A stretch of 64,000 nt of DNA. Source: Streptomyces sp. R41 (GTDB lineage Bacteria; Actinomycetota; Actinomycetes; Streptomycetales; Streptomycetaceae). Shown piece by piece: positions 8,042-18,156 of the stretch. The position numbers and the translations under genes are program-made. Where the stretch lies: NCBI RefSeq assembly GCF_041053055.1, contig NZ_CP163443.1, forward strand, positions 2,604,001-2,668,000, in the 5' to 3' direction. Below the pieces are notes generated by a model that saw nothing but the letters and a program-made list of their open reading frames with translations, did not search any database and had not been told where the DNA came from. The first letter of the stretch is position 1, and each line of letters starts with the position of its first letter.

Positions 8042-11000
8042 GCACAGTGTTGTTGTTGTCGACCGCCGACACGGATCTGCTGGCGGCGCGTGCCTCCGGC
8101 GCCCCGTACCGGATCGGGAATCCGACCCGGGTGGATGTCACGGAGGAGCTCCCGGGGCTCATCGAGGGCGCCGACATCGCCGTCGTACGGCTCCTGGGGG
8201 GCAAGCGTGCCTGGGAAGAGGGCCTGAGCAAGCTGAAGGCCTCGGGCATCCCGACCGTCCTGCTCGGCGGGGAGTCCGTCCCGGACGCCGAGTTGATGGC
8301 CGAGTCGTCGGTGCCGGCCGGTGTCGTGGCCGAAGCGCTGCGCTACCTCGTGGAGGGCGGCCCGGCGAACCTCACCGAACTGGCTCGCTTCCTCTCCGAC
8401 ACCGTGCTGCTCACGGGTGAGGGCTTCGAAGAGCCGCGGAAGATGGCCGAGTACGGCGTCCACGGCGAGCGTGCCTTCGTCGAGGGGCGCCCGACGGTCG
8501 GCGTGCTCTTCTACCGGGCGCACCAGTTGTCCGGCAACACCGCCTTCGTCGACACGCTGTGCGACGCGATCGAGGCGCGGGGCGCCAACGCCCTTGCCGT
8601 CTACTGCGGTTCGCTGCGCGGCGCGGACGCGGGCCTGTACGAGATCCTCGGCAAGGCCGACGCGCTGGTCGCCACCGTGCTCGCGGCGGGCGGCGCGCAC
8701 GCCTCACAGGCGTCCGCGGGCGGTGACGAGGAGGCCTGGGACATCGGCGCGCTCGCCGACCTCGACATCCCCGTGCTGCAAGGGCTCTGCCTGACCTCGT
8801 CGAAGCAGGCCTGGGACGAGTCGGACGCCGCCCTCTCCCCCATGGACGCGGCGATGCAGGTCGCGATCCCGGAGTTCGACGGACGCCTCATCACCGTGCC
8901 GTTCTCCTTCAAGGAGCAGGGCCCCGACGATGTGCCGGTGTACGTCGCCGACCCCGAGCGGGCCGCGCGCGTCGCCGGGATCGCCCTGCGCCACGCGCGG
9001 TTGAAGCACAAGCCGAACGCGGAGAAGAAGCTCGCGCTCGTCTTCACCGCCTACCCGACCAAGCACTCGCGGGTCGGCAACGCGGTGGGGCTCGACACGC
9101 CCGCTTCGGCCGTACGGGTCCTGGACGCGCTGCGGGGTGCCGGGTACAGCCTCACCGAATACCCTGCGGGCGGCGACGAGTTGATCCACCGGCTCATCGC
9201 GGCCGGCGGTCACGACGTCGAGTGGCTCACCGAGGACCAGCTCGCCGCGGCCCCCGCACGGGTACCGCTCGCCGACTACCGGGCGTGGTTCGACAAGCTC
9301 GACCCCGAGCTGCGGGACGGGATGCTGGAAGCGTGGGGCGAGCCGCCGGGCTCCCTCTACGTCGACGGCGACGACATCGTGCTGGCCTGTCTCCAGTTCG
9401 GGAACGTCGTCGTGATGATCCAGCCGCCGCGCGGCTTCGGCGAGAACCCCATCGCGATCTACCACGACCCGGACATGCCGCCGTCGCACCACTACATGGC
9501 GGCCTATCGGTGGCTGGAAAACTCGTTCGGCGCGGACGCAGTCGTGCACATGGGCAAGCACGGCACGATGGAGTGGCTGCCGGGCAAGGGACTCGGTCTC
9601 AGCGGCGGTTGCGCGCCCGACGCCGTCCTCGGTGAACTCCCCCTCGTCTACCCGTTCATCGTCAACGACCCGGGCGAGGGCACCCAGGCCAAGCGCCGCG
9701 GCCACGCCACCGTCGTCGACCACCTCGTACCGCCGATGGCGCGCGCGGACACGTACGGCGATCTGGCGAAGCTGGAGCAACTCCTCGACGAGTACGCCCT
9801 CGTGTCCGACCTGGACCCGACCAAGGCCCCGGCGGTCCGCGCCCAGATCTGGACCCTCGTCAAGGCCGCGGAACTCCACCACGACCTGCATGTCGACGAG
9901 CAGCCGGACGACGCGGCGTTCGACGAGTTCGTCATGCACATCGACGGCTATCTGTGCGAGATCAAGGACGTCCAGATCAGGGATGGCCTGCACATTCTCG
10001 GCGGTGGGCCGGAGGCCGAGCCGCGGGTGAACCTCGTGCTGGCGGTGCTGCGCGCCTCGCAGGTGTGGGGTGGCGCGGCGAACGCGCTGCCCGGTCTGCG
10101 GGCCTGCCTCGCCGAGCACTTCGGCCTGGTCGAGAAGGAGTTGCTCGCGGAGCCGGGCGCGCCGGTGAAGGTGCCGGTCGAACTGACGGATCTCGTCGAG
10201 GGCCCGTCCCGTTCCGCTGCCGACGCGATCGATCTGCTGGAGCAGCTGTGCCGCCGGTTCGCCGAGGGCATGGAGGAACGCGGCTGGGTGACTGCCGAGA
10301 GCGCCGCGCTCGTACGGGAAGTCCTCGGCGTCGAACTCCCGGACGCCGTCGCGGTGTTGGAGTTCGCCTGCCGTGAGGTCGTGCCGCGGCTCGCCCGGAC
10401 GACGGACGAGATCGACCACATCCTCCTGGCCCTCGACGGCGGTTACGTCCCGGCGGGTCCGTCGGGTTCGCCGACCCGTGGGCTCGTGAACGTCCTGCCG
10501 ACCGGCCGCAACTTCTACTCCGTCGACCCCAAGGCGATCCCGTCCAGGCTGAGCTGGGAGGTCGGGCAGTCGCTCGCCGACTCGCTCGTGGCCCGCTATC
10601 TCCAGGACACCGGCGAGTACCCCACATCGGTCGGTCTGACCGTCTGGGGTACGTCCGCGATGCGCACCCAGGGCGACGACATCGCCGAGATCCTCGCCCT
10701 GCTCGGCTGCCGCCCGGTGTGGGACGACGCGTCGCGCCGTGTGACCGGCTTCGAGGTCGTGCCCCTGGAGGAGCTGGGCCGGCCGCGCATCGACGTCACG
10801 GTCCGCATCTCCGGCTTCTTCCGGGACGCGTTCCCGCACGTCGTCGGTCTCATCGACGACGCGGTGCGGGCGGTCGCAGAACTGGACGAGCCCGCCGACC
10901 TCAACTACGTGCGCAGGCACGCCGACGAGGACACCGCCGAGCACGGCGACCGGCGGCGCGCGACGGCCCGTATCTTCGGCTCCAAGCCGGGCGCGTACGG

Positions 11001-11691
11001 GGCCGGCCTGCTTCCCTTGATCGACGCGCGCAACTGGCGCTCCGACGCGGACCTCGCCGAGGTGTACGCGGTGTGGGGCGGCTACGCGTACGGGCGCGGG
11101 CTCGACGGACGGGCGGCGCGCGGCGACATGGAGACCGCGTTCAAGCGCATCGCCGTCGCCGCCAAGAACGTCGACACCCGCGAGCACGACCTGGTCGACG
11201 CGGACGACTACTTCCAGTACCACGGCGGCATGGTCGCCATGGTGCGCCATCTGACGGGCGCGAGCCCCGAGGCGTACGTCGGTGACAGCGCCGTACCGGA
11301 CCAGGTGAAGACCCGGACCCTCGGCGAGGAGACGCACCGCGTGTTCCGCGCCCGGGTCGTCAACCCGCGCTGGATGGCGGCGATGCGGCGGCACGGCTAC
11401 AAGGGCGCCTTCGAGATGGCGGCGACCGTCGACTACCTCTTCGGGTACGACGCCACGGCCGGGGTCGTGGACGACTGGATGTACGAGAAGCTCAGCGCGG
11501 AGTACGTCTTCGATCCGGAGAACCAGGACTTCATGAAGAAGTCCAACCCCTGGGCGCTGCGCGGCATCACGGAGCGCCTGCTGGAGGCCGCCGACCGCGG
11601 GCTGTGGGCCGAGCCGGACGCGGACACCCTGGAGCGGCTGCGCGCCACCTATCTGGAGCTCGAAGGCGACTTGGAGGGCGACGACCAGTGA
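8038..11691 (+). CDS. cobN: Cobaltochelatase subunit CobN
   Basis: The 1217-aa large subunit of the ATP-dependent chelatase that inserts cobalt into hydrogenobyrinic acid a,c-diamide in the late-insertion (aerobic) route. It is homologous to the magnesium chelatase H subunit: [20 protein letters not shown] and [20 protein letters not shown] are hallmark segments in the centre, and a second conserved block follows near [10 protein letters not shown] and [11 protein letters not shown] at 8038 overlaps the cobQ stop, and the 3' end overlaps the GTG of the fused chelatase ATPase gene by 4 nt. Length is usual for actinobacterial CobN. Confidence 0.95.
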   Translation: MSTVLLLSTADTDLLAARASGAPYRIGNPTRVDVTEELPGLIEGADIAVVRLLGGKRAWEEGLSKLKASGIPTVLLGGESVPDAELMAESSVPAGVVAEALRYLVEGGPANLTELARFLSDTVLLTGEGFEEPRKMAEYGVHGERAFVEGRPTVGVLFYRAHQLSGNTAFVDTLCDAIEARGANALAVYCGSLRGADAGLYEILGKADALVATVLAAGGAHASQASAGGDEEAWDIGALADLDIPVLQGLCLTSSKQAWDESDAALSPMDAAMQVAIPEFDGRLITVPFSFKEQGPDDVPVYVADPERAARVAGIALRHARLKHKPNAEKKLALVFTAYPTKHSRVGNAVGLDTPASAVRVLDALRGAGYSLTEYPAGGDELIHRLIAAGGHDVEWLTEDQLAAAPARVPLADYRAWFDKLDPELRDGMLEAWGEPPGSLYVDGDDIVLACLQFGNVVVMIQPPRGFGENPIAIYHDPDMPPSHHYMAAYRWLENSFGADAVVHMGKHGTMEWLPGKGLGLSGGCAPDAVLGELPLVYPFIVNDPGEGTQAKRRGHATVVDHLVPPMARADTYGDLAKLEQLLDEYALVSDLDPTKAPAVRAQIWTLVKAAELHHDLHVDEQPDDAAFDEFVMHIDGYLCEIKDVQIRDGLHILGGGPEAEPRVNLVLAVLRASQVWGGAANALPGLRACLAEHFGLVEKELLAEPGAPVKVPVELTDLVEGPSRSAADAIDLLEQLCRRFAEGMEERGWVTAESAALVREVLGVELPDAVAVLEFACREVVPRLARTTDEIDHILLALDGGYVPAGPSGSPTRGLVNVLPTGRNFYSVDPKAIPSRLSWEVGQSLADSLVARYLQDTGEYPTSVGLTVWGTSAMRTQGDDIAEILALLGCRPVWDDASRRVTGFEVVPLEELGRPRIDVTVRISGFFRDAFPHVVGLIDDAVRAVAELDEPADLNYVRRHADEDTAEHGDRRRATARIFGSKPGAYGAGLLPLIDARNWRSDADLAEVYAVWGGYAYGRGLDGRAARGDMETAFKRIAVAAKNVDTREHDLVDADDYFQYHGGMVAMVRHLTGASPEAYVGDSAVPDQVKTRTLGEETHRVFRARVVNPRWMAAMRRHGYKGAFEMAATVDYLFGYDATAGVVDDWMYEKLSAEYVFDPENQDFMKKSNPWALRGITERLLEAADRGLWAEPDADTLERLRATYLELEGDLEGDDQ

Positions 11692-13697
11692 GTACTCCGT
11701 TCCCGTTCACGGCCGTGGTCGGCCAGGACGACCTGCGGCTCGCGCTGCTGCTGAACGCCGTCTCGCCGGCCGTGGGCGGCGTGCTCGTCCGAGGCGAGAA
11801 GGGCACCGCCAAGTCCACTGCGGTACGGGCCCTCTCGGCCCTCATGCCGCAGGTGGACGTCGTCGCCGGGTGCCGCTTCTCGTGTGCTCCCGCGTCGCCC
11901 GATCCGGCCTGCCCGGACGGGCCGCACGAGCCCGGGACGGGCACTCAACGGCCCGCCCGCATGGTGGAGTTGCCGGTCGGCGCCTCCGAGGACCGGCTCG
12001 TCGGCGCGCTGGACATCGAGCGGGCGCTCGCGGAGGGCGTGAAGGCCTTCGAGCCGGGGCTGCTGGCCGACGCGCATCGCGGGATTCTCTATGTCGACGA
12101 AGTGAATCTGTTGCACGACCACCTCGTCGACCTGCTGCTCGACGCCGCCGCGATGGGCGCCTCGTACGTCGAACGCGAGGGCGTCTCCGTACGGCATGCC
12201 GCCCGCTTCCTGCTCGTCGGCACGATGAACCCCGAAGAGGGCGAGCTGCGGCCGCAGTTGCTGGACCGGTTCGGGCTGACGGTCGAGGTCGCGGCCTCCC
12301 GGGAGCCCGATCAGCGGGTCGAGGTCGTCCGGCGCAGGCTGGCGTACGACGACGATCCGGACGGGTTCGCTCAACGGTGGGCCGACGAGGAGTCCGCCGT
12401 ACGGGCGCGGATCGTGGCGGCGCGGGAGCTGTTGCCGTCCGTACGGCTCGGGGACGGGGCGCTGCGGCAGATCGCGGCGACCTGCGCGGCCTTCGAGGTG
12501 GACGGCATGCGGGCCGACATCGTGATGGCCCGGACCGCGACCGCGCTGGCCGCCTGGGCGGGGCGGACCGAGGTGCTCGCCGAGGACGTACGCCAGGCGG
12601 CGCTGCTCGCGCTGCCGCACCGCCGGCGGCGCAACCCCTTCGACGCCCCGGGCCTCGACGAGGACAAGCTCGACGAGACGCTGGAGGAGTTCGGCGGGCA
12701 GGACGGGGACGGCGACGACGAACCGGATCCGGACGGGCCTGGTGGCGGCGGGCAGCCGCCTCAGGACGGGCCTGACGACGGCTGCGCATCTCAGGCGCCG
12801 GGGGACGCTCCCGCGCAGCCCGAAGCCGGCGAGGGCGGGCAGCCTCGGGCAGGCGGCGAGCAGTCCCCCGTACGGGCCGCCGAACCCTTTCGTACGAAGG
12901 TGCTGAGCGTGCCCGGTCTCGGTGAGGGCGCGGCCGGCCGGCGTTCGCGGGCGCGGACCGAGCACGGGCGGACGACCGGGTCGCGGCGGCCCCAAGGGGC
13001 GCTCACCAAGCTGCACCTGGCGGCGACAGTGCAGGCGGCGGCGCCGCATCAGCGGGCGCGCGGGCGGTCGGGGCGCGGTCTCGTCGTACGGCGGGACGAT
13101 CTGCGCCAGGCGACGCGGGAGGGGCGTGAGGGGAACCTCGTGCTCTTCGTCGTGGACGCCTCCGGGTCGATGGCGGCGCGGCAGCGGATGAGTGCCGTGA
13201 AGGGTGCGGTGCTGTCGCTGCTGCTCGACGCGTATCAGCGGCGGGACAAGGTGGGGCTCGTGACCTTCCGGGGGTCCGCGGCCGAGGTCGCGCTGCCGCC
13301 CACCTCTTCGGTGGACGCGGCCGCGGCTCGGCTCGAGTCGCTGCCCACGGGTGGGCGTACGCCGCTCGCGGCCGGGTTGCTCCGGGCGCACGACGTGCTG
13401 CGGGTCGAGCGGCTGCGGGACGCGGCCCGACGGCCGCTGGTTGTTGTCGTGACGGACGGGCGGGCCACGGGCGGCCCTGAGCCGGTCGCGCTCGCGGGGC
13501 GGGCGGCGCGGCTGTTCGCGGCCGACGGGGTCGCCTCCGTGGTCGTCGACTGCGAGGCCGGGCCCGTGCGGCTCGGGCTCGCGGGGCAGCTCGCGGGTGA
13601 ACTGGGCGGCACCGCGGTGACGTTGGACGAGTTGCGGGCCGATTCCATCGCCGGGCTCGTGCGTGATGTGCAGGGGACTTCGAGGAGGGCCGCGTAA
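11688..13697 (+). CDS. Fused ChlI/ChlD-type chelatase ATPase (CobN partner)
   Basis: A 669-aa protein combining an AAA+ motor and a von Willebrand A domain. Residues 1-330 show the ChlI pattern: Walker [10 protein letters not shown], Walker [12 protein letters not shown], and [21 protein letters not shown]. Residues 335-440 form a Gly/Pro/Asp/Glu-rich linker. Residues 460-669 hold the integrin-I-like domain with the metal-site motif [13 protein letters not shown] and a later TDGRATGG. In organisms without cobS/cobT such proteins power CobN; the overlap with cobN supports that. GTG at 11688 overlaps the cobN stop. The magnesium chelatase name sometimes given is unlikely here as there are no chlorophyll genes. 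Confidence 0.9.
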   Translation: MSTPFPFTAVVGQDDLRLALLLNAVSPAVGGVLVRGEKGTAKSTAVRALSALMPQVDVVAGCRFSCAPASPDPACPDGPHEPGTGTQRPARMVELPVGASEDRLVGALDIERALAEGVKAFEPGLLADAHRGILYVDEVNLLHDHLVDLLLDAAAMGASYVEREGVSVRHAARFLLVGTMNPEEGELRPQLLDRFGLTVEVAASREPDQRVEVVRRRLAYDDDPDGFAQRWADEESAVRARIVAARELLPSVRLGDGALRQIAATCAAFEVDGMRADIVMARTATALAAWAGRTEVLAEDVRQAALLALPHRRRRNPFDAPGLDEDKLDETLEEFGGQDGDGDDEPDPDGPGGGGQPPQDGPDDGCASQAPGDAPAQPEAGEGGQPRAGGEQSPVRAAEPFRTKVLSVPGLGEGAAGRRSRARTEHGRTTGSRRPQGALTKLHLAATVQAAAPHQRARGRSGRGLVVRRDDLRQATREGREGNLVLFVVDASGSMAARQRMSAVKGAVLSLLLDAYQRRDKVGLVTFRGSAAEVALPPTSSVDAAAARLESLPTGGRTPLAAGLLRAHDVLRVERLRDAARRPLVVVVTDGRATGGPEPVALAGRAARLFAADGVASVVVDCEAGPVRLGLAGQLAGELGGTAVTLDELRADSIAGLVRDVQGTSRRAA

Positions 13698-14296
13698 TGC
13701 CGCAGGGGCAGCCGAGTGTGGTGCCGGACGACGGTCTGACGACGCGTCAGCGCCGGAATCGGCCACTTGTCGTCGTGCACACGGGGATCGGGAAGGGCAA
13801 GTCGACCGCCGCCTTCGGGCTCGCGCTGCGCGCCTGGAATCAGGGGTGGCCCATCGGGGTCTTCCAGTTCGTCAAGTCGGCGAAGTGGAAGGTCGGGGAG
13901 GAGAACGCGCTGCGTGTGCTGGGCGCGTCCGGTGAGGGCGGGTCCGTCGACTGGCACAAGATGGGCGAGGGCTGGTCCTGGGTCCAGCGCGACTCCCAGA
14001 TGGACAACGAGGAGAAGGCCCGCGAGGGGTGGGAGCAGGTCAAGCGGGACCTCGCCGCCGAGACGTATCGGTTGTACGTCCTCGACGAGTTCGCGTACCC
14101 GATGCACTGGGGGTGGGTGGATGTCGACGAGGTGGTGGCCGTGCTGCGGGATCGGCCGGGGACTCAGCATGTGATCATCACCGGGCGCAATGCCCCCGAG
14201 AAGCTCATCGAGTTCGCCGATCTTGTGACGGACATGTCCAAGGTCAAGCACCCGATGGACGCCGGCCAGAAGGGCCAGAGGGGTATCGAGTGGTGA
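13697..14296 (+). CDS. cobO: Corrinoid adenosyltransferase CobO/BtuR
   Basis: A 199-aa ATP:cob(I)alamin adenosyltransferase of the CobA/CobO/BtuR type, which forms the Co-C bond to the 5'-deoxyadenosyl group. The variant P-loop HTGIGKGKSTAAFG lies near residue 29, followed by FQFVKSAKWKVGEE, the conserved DEFAYPMHWGWVD around residue 130 and ITGRNAPEKLIEFADLVTDM. Length is typical. The ATG uses the last A of the preceding TAA stop. A 14-aa tail after the last motif is basic. It is in the first cobalamin operon. Confidence 0.95.
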   Translation: MPQGQPSVVPDDGLTTRQRRNRPLVVVHTGIGKGKSTAAFGLALRAWNQGWPIGVFQFVKSAKWKVGEENALRVLGASGEGGSVDWHKMGEGWSWVQRDSQMDNEEKAREGWEQVKRDLAAETYRLYVLDEFAYPMHWGWVDVDEVVAVLRDRPGTQHVIITGRNAPEKLIEFADLVTDMSKVKHPMDAGQKGQRGIEW

Positions 14297-15732
14297 TGTC
14301 CGTCCCTCGGTTGGTCATTGCCGCGCCCTCGTCGGGCAGCGGCAAGACCACCGTTGCCACGGGGCTGATGGCGGCGTTCGCCTCGCGGGGGCTTGCCGTG
14401 TCCCCGCACAAGGTGGGGCCCGACTACATCGATCCCGGGTATCACGCGCTCGCGACCGGGCGTGTGGGGCGGAATCTTGACGCGTATCTGTGCGGGGCGG
14501 AGCTCATCGCGCCGTTGTTCGCGCATGGGGCGCGTGGGTGTGATCTTGCGGTTGTCGAGGGTGTCATGGGGCTGTTCGACGGGGCCGCGGGACAGGGGGA
14601 GTTGGCCTCCACGGCTCATGTCGCGAAGTTGCTTCGGGCGCCGGTGGTACTGGTCGTCGACGCGTCGTCGCAGTCGCGGTCCGTTGCCGCGCTGGTGCAC
14701 GGGTTCGCTTCCTGGGATCCCGAAGTGCGGGTTGCGGGGGTGGTCCTCAACAAGGTGGGGTCCGAGCGGCATGAGGCCATGCTGCGGGAGGCGTTGGACG
14801 AGTCAGGGGTGCCTGTTCTTGGGGTGCTTCGACGGGTTCAGCAGGTGGACACGCCTGCTCGGCATCTTGGGCTGGTGCCTGTTGCCGAGCGGCGTTCGGA
14901 GGCTGTTGAGGCGGTTGCCGCCATGGGCTCGCAGGTGCGGGAGGGGTGTGATCTCGACGCGCTCCTTGCGCTGGCGCGGAGTGCGCCTGAGTTGTCGGGT
15001 GCGGCTTGGGATGCGGCTGAGGTGGTTGTTTCTTCGCCCCCGCCGCCCCTTCCCGTTCCCGTCTCTGGGGGCTCCGCCCCCAGACCCCCGTGTCGGCCTG
15101 AACGGCCTCGTCCTCAAACGCCGGACGGGCTTAAAGTGGTCGCCCTTGCCGGGGGGCCCGCCTTCACCTTTTCCTACGCCGAGCATGCCGAGTTGCTCAC
15201 CGCCGCCGGGGCCGAAGTCGTCACGTTCGACCCCCTTCGGGACGAGCAACTGCCCGAGGGGACGGGCGGGTTGGTCATCGGGGGCGGGTTCCCCGAGGTG
15301 TACGCGCCGGAGCTGTCGGCCAATGAGGCGCTCCGTAAGTCCGTTGCCGAGCTGGCGCTCAGTGGCGCGCCCGTCGCCGCCGAGTGCGCCGGGCTGCTCT
15401 ACCTGTGCCGGGAGCTCGACGGGCAGCCCATGTGCGGAGTGCTCGATGCCACGGCCCGGATGAGCGAGCGGCTCACCCTGGGCTACCGGGACGCCGTCGC
15501 CGTGTCGGAGAGTGTGCTCGCGCAGGCGGGAGCCAGGATGCGCGGGCACGAGTTCCACCGGACCGTCGTCGAGCCCGGCGCCGGGGCGGCTCCCGCCTGG
15601 GGGGTGCGCGCCCCTCAAAAGCGCGTCGAAGGTTTCGTACAACAAGGTGTGCACGCGAGTTATCTGCACACGCACTGGGCGTCCGAGCCCGGTGTCGCCC
15701 GTCGGTTCGTGGAGAGGTGCCTGACGTCATGA
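14296..15732 (+). CDS. cobB: Hydrogenobyrinic/cobyrinic acid a,c-diamide synthase CobB/CbiA
   Basis: A 478-aa glutamine-dependent amidase acting on the a and c carboxylates of the corrin ring. The N-terminal ATP-binding half has APSSGSGKTT near residue 10, HKVGPDYIDPGYH and EGVMGLFDG; the C-terminal half is a glutaminase with AAECAGLLYLC and SYLHTHW supplying Cys and His. Between them (about residues 247-281) is a Pro-rich linker, PPPPLPVPVSGGSAPRPPCRP, encoded by a dispersed chromosomal repeat. A GTG at 14293 is an equally possible start and would give a GTGA overlap with cobO. The stop overlaps cobI. Confidence 0.94.
   Translation: MSVPRLVIAAPSSGSGKTTVATGLMAAFASRGLAVSPHKVGPDYIDPGYHALATGRVGRNLDAYLCGAELIAPLFAHGARGCDLAVVEGVMGLFDGAAGQGELASTAHVAKLLRAPVVLVVDASSQSRSVAALVHGFASWDPEVRVAGVVLNKVGSERHEAMLREALDESGVPVLGVLRRVQQVDTPARHLGLVPVAERRSEAVEAVAAMGSQVREGCDLDALLALARSAPELSGAAWDAAEVVVSSPPPPLPVPVSGGSAPRPPCRPERPRPQTPDGLKVVALAGGPAFTFSYAEHAELLTAAGAEVVTFDPLRDEQLPEGTGGLVIGGGFPEVYAPELSANEALRKSVAELALSGAPVAAECAGLLYLCRELDGQPMCGVLDATARMSERLTLGYRDAVAVSESVLAQAGARMRGHEFHRTVVEPGAGAAPAWGVRAPQKRVEGFVQQGVHASYLHTHWASEPGVARRFVERCLTS
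15030..15136 (+). repeat. Dispersed repeat inside cobB encoding the interdomain linker
   Basis: The segment begins like the arms of the large intergenic repeats (TTCGCCCCCGCCGCCCC), continues with a TCTGGGGGCTCCGCCCCCAGA hairpin and ends with a GGCCTGAACGGCCTCGTCC region. I recall this module as frequent in Streptomyces intergenic DNA. Here it is in frame within a coding region. Its left half resembles the reverse complement of the right part of the repeats at 23862, 31874 and 42396. Confidence 0.75.
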
Positions 15733-16478
15733 GCAGCAAGCTGATCGGAGTCGGGGTCGGACCCGGTGATCCGGAGCTGGTGACCGTCAAGGGCGTCAAC
15801 GCTCTGCGGACCGCCGAGGTCGTCGTCGTACCGGTGATGGCTGCACCCGATGGAAAGGATGGCGGGGAGCGGGGGCGGGCTGAAGCGACCGTTCTTCACT
15901 ACGTGCCCGAGGAGAAGGTCGTACGCGTCGTCTTCGCGCTCAACGAGCGCAGTGACCGGGAGCGGCGCGAGGCCGCCTGGGATGCCGCCGGTGCGCGGGT
16001 CGCCGAGCTGCTCACCAGGCACGCCGCCGTCGCCTTCGCCACCATCGGCGACCCCAACGTGTACTCGACCTTCACCTATCTCGCGCAGACCATCGGGGAG
16101 CTCGTTCCCGGCACGGTCGTCGAGACCGTGCCGGGGATCACCGCCATGCAGGACCTCGCCGCGCGGTCGGGGGCCGTGCTCACGGAGGGGACCGAGCCGC
16201 TCACCCTGGTGCCGGTGACTGCGGGGGCCGCTGTACTCAAGGACGCCCTGAACGGGCCCGGCACGGTCGTCGCGTACAAGTTCGGGCGGCAGGCGCGGGA
16301 GGTCGCCGAGGCGCTGCGCGAGACCGGGCGCATCGACGACGCCGTGTGGGGCTCCGCGCTCGGGCTCGAGGACGAGTCGATCCGGCCGGCGGGCGAACTC
16401 GACGGTGGGCCGCTGCCGTACCTCTCCACGCTCATCGCGCCCGCTCGGCGCGACGGCGGACGCGGCGGAAAGCTGTGA
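15729..16478 (+). CDS. cobI: Precorrin-2 C20-methyltransferase CobI/CbiL
   Basis: A 249-aa SAM-dependent methyltransferase of the tetrapyrrole methylase fold that methylates C20 of (cobalt-)precorrin-2. The N-terminal IGVGVGPGDPELVTVKG loop binds SAM, with FATIGDPNVYSTFTYL near residue 103 and VETVPGITAMQDLAA near residue 131 as family-specific motifs. ATG at 15729 overlaps the cobB stop. It is the last gene of the first cobalamin operon; its stop faces the ZIP gene stop only 17 bp away, with a GTGAGC...GCTCAC inverted repeat (16475-16499) across both stops. Confidence 0.94.
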   Translation: MSSKLIGVGVGPGDPELVTVKGVNALRTAEVVVVPVMAAPDGKDGGERGRAEATVLHYVPEEKVVRVVFALNERSDRERREAAWDAAGARVAELLTRHAAVAFATIGDPNVYSTFTYLAQTIGELVPGTVVETVPGITAMQDLAARSGAVLTEGTEPLTLVPVTAGAAVLKDALNGPGTVVAYKFGRQAREVAEALRETGRIDDAVWGSALGLEDESIRPAGELDGGPLPYLSTLIAPARRDGGRGGKL

Positions 16479-16495
16479 GCGGTCCAGGGTGCGGC

Positions 16496-17224
16496 TCACG
16501 CCGCGATGCCCACCACCAGCCAGATGAAGCCCACGCCCGCGACCGTGCACAGCAGGGTCGAACGGGCCGGGTGCTCGTGGTGTGCCTCGGGGAGGATCTC
16601 GGCGGCGGCGAGGTACAGCAGTACGCCGCCGAAGAGGCCGAGATAGCCGCCGAGCAGCTCCTCCGGGATCGTGACGAAGAGGGTGGACGCCGCGCCGACC
16701 ACCGGGGCCGCCGCGTCCGCGATCAGCATCGTGATCGCCTTGCGGCGGGCGTTCCCGTACAGGCTCGTGATCGTGTACGTGTTGAAGCCGTCCGCGAAGT
16801 CGTGGGCGATCACCGCGAGGGCGACCGCCAGGCCCATACCGCCGCCGACCTGGAAGGCGGCGCCGATCGCGACGCCGTCCATCGCGCTGTGGCCGACCAT
16901 GGCCGCGGCCGCCGTCAGACCCACCTCGGGCGCGCGTCCGCCGTTCTCCTCGCCGCCGTGCGCTGCCTGACGGTGGGCCAACAGGCGTTCCACCAGATGG
17001 GCCAGCAGGAATCCGGCCACGAAGAGGAGGAGCGCGGCGGGTACGCCGAAGACCTCGTCACCCGCCGCGTGCAGCGCCTCCGGCAGCAGGTCCATGCCGA
17101 CCACGCCGAGCATCAGGCCGCCGGCCAGGCCCAGCACCAAGTGGCGGCGGTCGGTCACGCGCTGTGCCGTCCAGCCGCCGGCCAGCGTCATCAGGAACGC
17201 GCCGAGCGCGACGAGGACCGCCAT
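16496..17224 (-). CDS. ZIP-family metal transporter
   Basis: A 242-aa integral membrane protein with about eight hydrophobic segments and the ZIP signature in the middle helices: GHSAMDGVAIGAAF near residue 110 and HDFADGFNTYT near residue 141, whose His, Asp, Glu and Asn residues line the metal path. A His-rich loop (AHRQAAHGGEENGG, about 83-97) lies before them, and HHEHPAR near residue 218. ZIP proteins usually import zinc or other divalent ions. Its place between the two cobalamin operons, on the opposite strand and divergent from cobM, makes cobalt or zinc supply a fair guess but not proven. Confidence 0.85.
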   Translation of the reverse strand: MAVLVALGAFLMTLAGGWTAQRVTDRRHLVLGLAGGLMLGVVGMDLLPEALHAAGDEVFGVPAALLLFVAGFLLAHLVERLLAHRQAAHGGEENGGRAPEVGLTAAAAMVGHSAMDGVAIGAAFQVGGGMGLAVALAVIAHDFADGFNTYTITSLYGNARRKAITMLIADAAAPVVGAASTLFVTIPEELLGGYLGLFGGVLLYLAAAEILPEAHHEHPARSTLLCTVAGVGFIWLVVGIAA

Positions 17225-17331
17225 ACGCCCTTGCTATCCGATCGACCCCCGTTCGCGCACGTCCGACGACGGCCGCGCGCGCACTGACTTTTCGCAGCAC
17301 CCGAGTTTTTCGTAGGAGAGGACCGATTCCC

Positions 17332-18156
17332 ATGGCCGATGCCCCCACCGGCAAGGTGACCTTCGTCGGGGCAGGGCCCGGCGCCGCCGACCTGCTGACG
17401 TTCCGCGCCGCGCGCGCCATCGCCGAGGCCGACGTCGTGATCTGGGCGGCCAGCCTGGTGCAGGCCGAGGTCCTCGACCACGCGCGCGAGGGCGCGGAGA
17501 TCCTCGATTCGGCGACCATGTCGCTGGAGGACGTGGTCGCCGTGTACGAGCGGGCCCATGCGGAGGGTCTGCGGGTGGCTCGGATCCACTCCGGCGACCC
17601 GGCCCTGTGGGGCGGCACGCAGGAGCAGGTCGACCGGTGTGCGGAGATCGGCATCGAGACCGAGATCGTCCCGGGCGTCTCCTCCTTCTCCGCCGTCGCC
17701 GCGCTCGCGCAGCGCGAACTGACGATTCCCGAGGTCGCGCAGTCCGTGATCCTCACCCGGCTCGGCGGCGGCAAGACGCCGATGCCGCCCGGTGAGGAGG
17801 TCCGCGAGTTCGCCCGGCACGGGACGACCATGGCGCTGTTCCTGTCGGCCGCCCGCAGCGGCCAGCTCGTACGGGAGCTGCTGGAGGGGGGCTACCCCAC
17901 CTCTACACCGGTCGTGGTCGCGTATCAGGCGACCTGGCCGGAGGAGCTGATCGTGAAGTGCACGATCGAGACGCTCGAGGAGACCGTCAAGGAGCACAAG
18001 CTCTGGAAGCACACCCTCTTCCTGGTCGGCCCGGCCCTCGACGCCAGCGGCACCCGCTCGCACCTCTACCACCCCGGTCACTTCCACGGGTTCCGCAAGG
18101 CCGACCCGCGGGCGCGCGCGGAGCTGCGCGCGGCGCGGAAGGGCGGTCCGTCGTGA
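17332..18156 (+). CDS. cobM: Precorrin-4 C11-methyltransferase CobM/CbiF
   Basis: A 274-aa tetrapyrrole methylase that transfers a methyl group to C11 of (cobalt-)precorrin-4. Motifs include TFVGAGPGAADLLTFRAA at the start, ARIHSGDPALWGGTQEQ around residue 84 and EIVPGVSSFSAVAALAQRELT around residue 113. TAGGAGAGG 11 bases upstream fixes the ATG at 17332. It heads the second cobalamin operon. The 107-bp gap to the divergent ZIP gene shows no riboswitch core, so this operon may be controlled differently from the first. Its stop overlaps cobL (GTGA). Confidence 0.95.
   Translation: MADAPTGKVTFVGAGPGAADLLTFRAARAIAEADVVIWAASLVQAEVLDHAREGAEILDSATMSLEDVVAVYERAHAEGLRVARIHSGDPALWGGTQEQVDRCAEIGIETEIVPGVSSFSAVAALAQRELTIPEVAQSVILTRLGGGKTPMPPGEEVREFARHGTTMALFLSAARSGQLVRELLEGGYPTSTPVVVAYQATWPEELIVKCTIETLEETVKEHKLWKHTLFLVGPALDASGTRSHLYHPGHFHGFRKADPRARAELRAARKGGPS

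Noticed and set aside
8704..11394. Minus-strand open frame of 896 codons opposite cobN
   Set aside because: Antisense shadow of CobN; no motif.
17225..17331. Second cobalamin riboswitch before cobM
   Set aside because: The GCCACTG core and B12 box seen at 5231-5348 are missing here.
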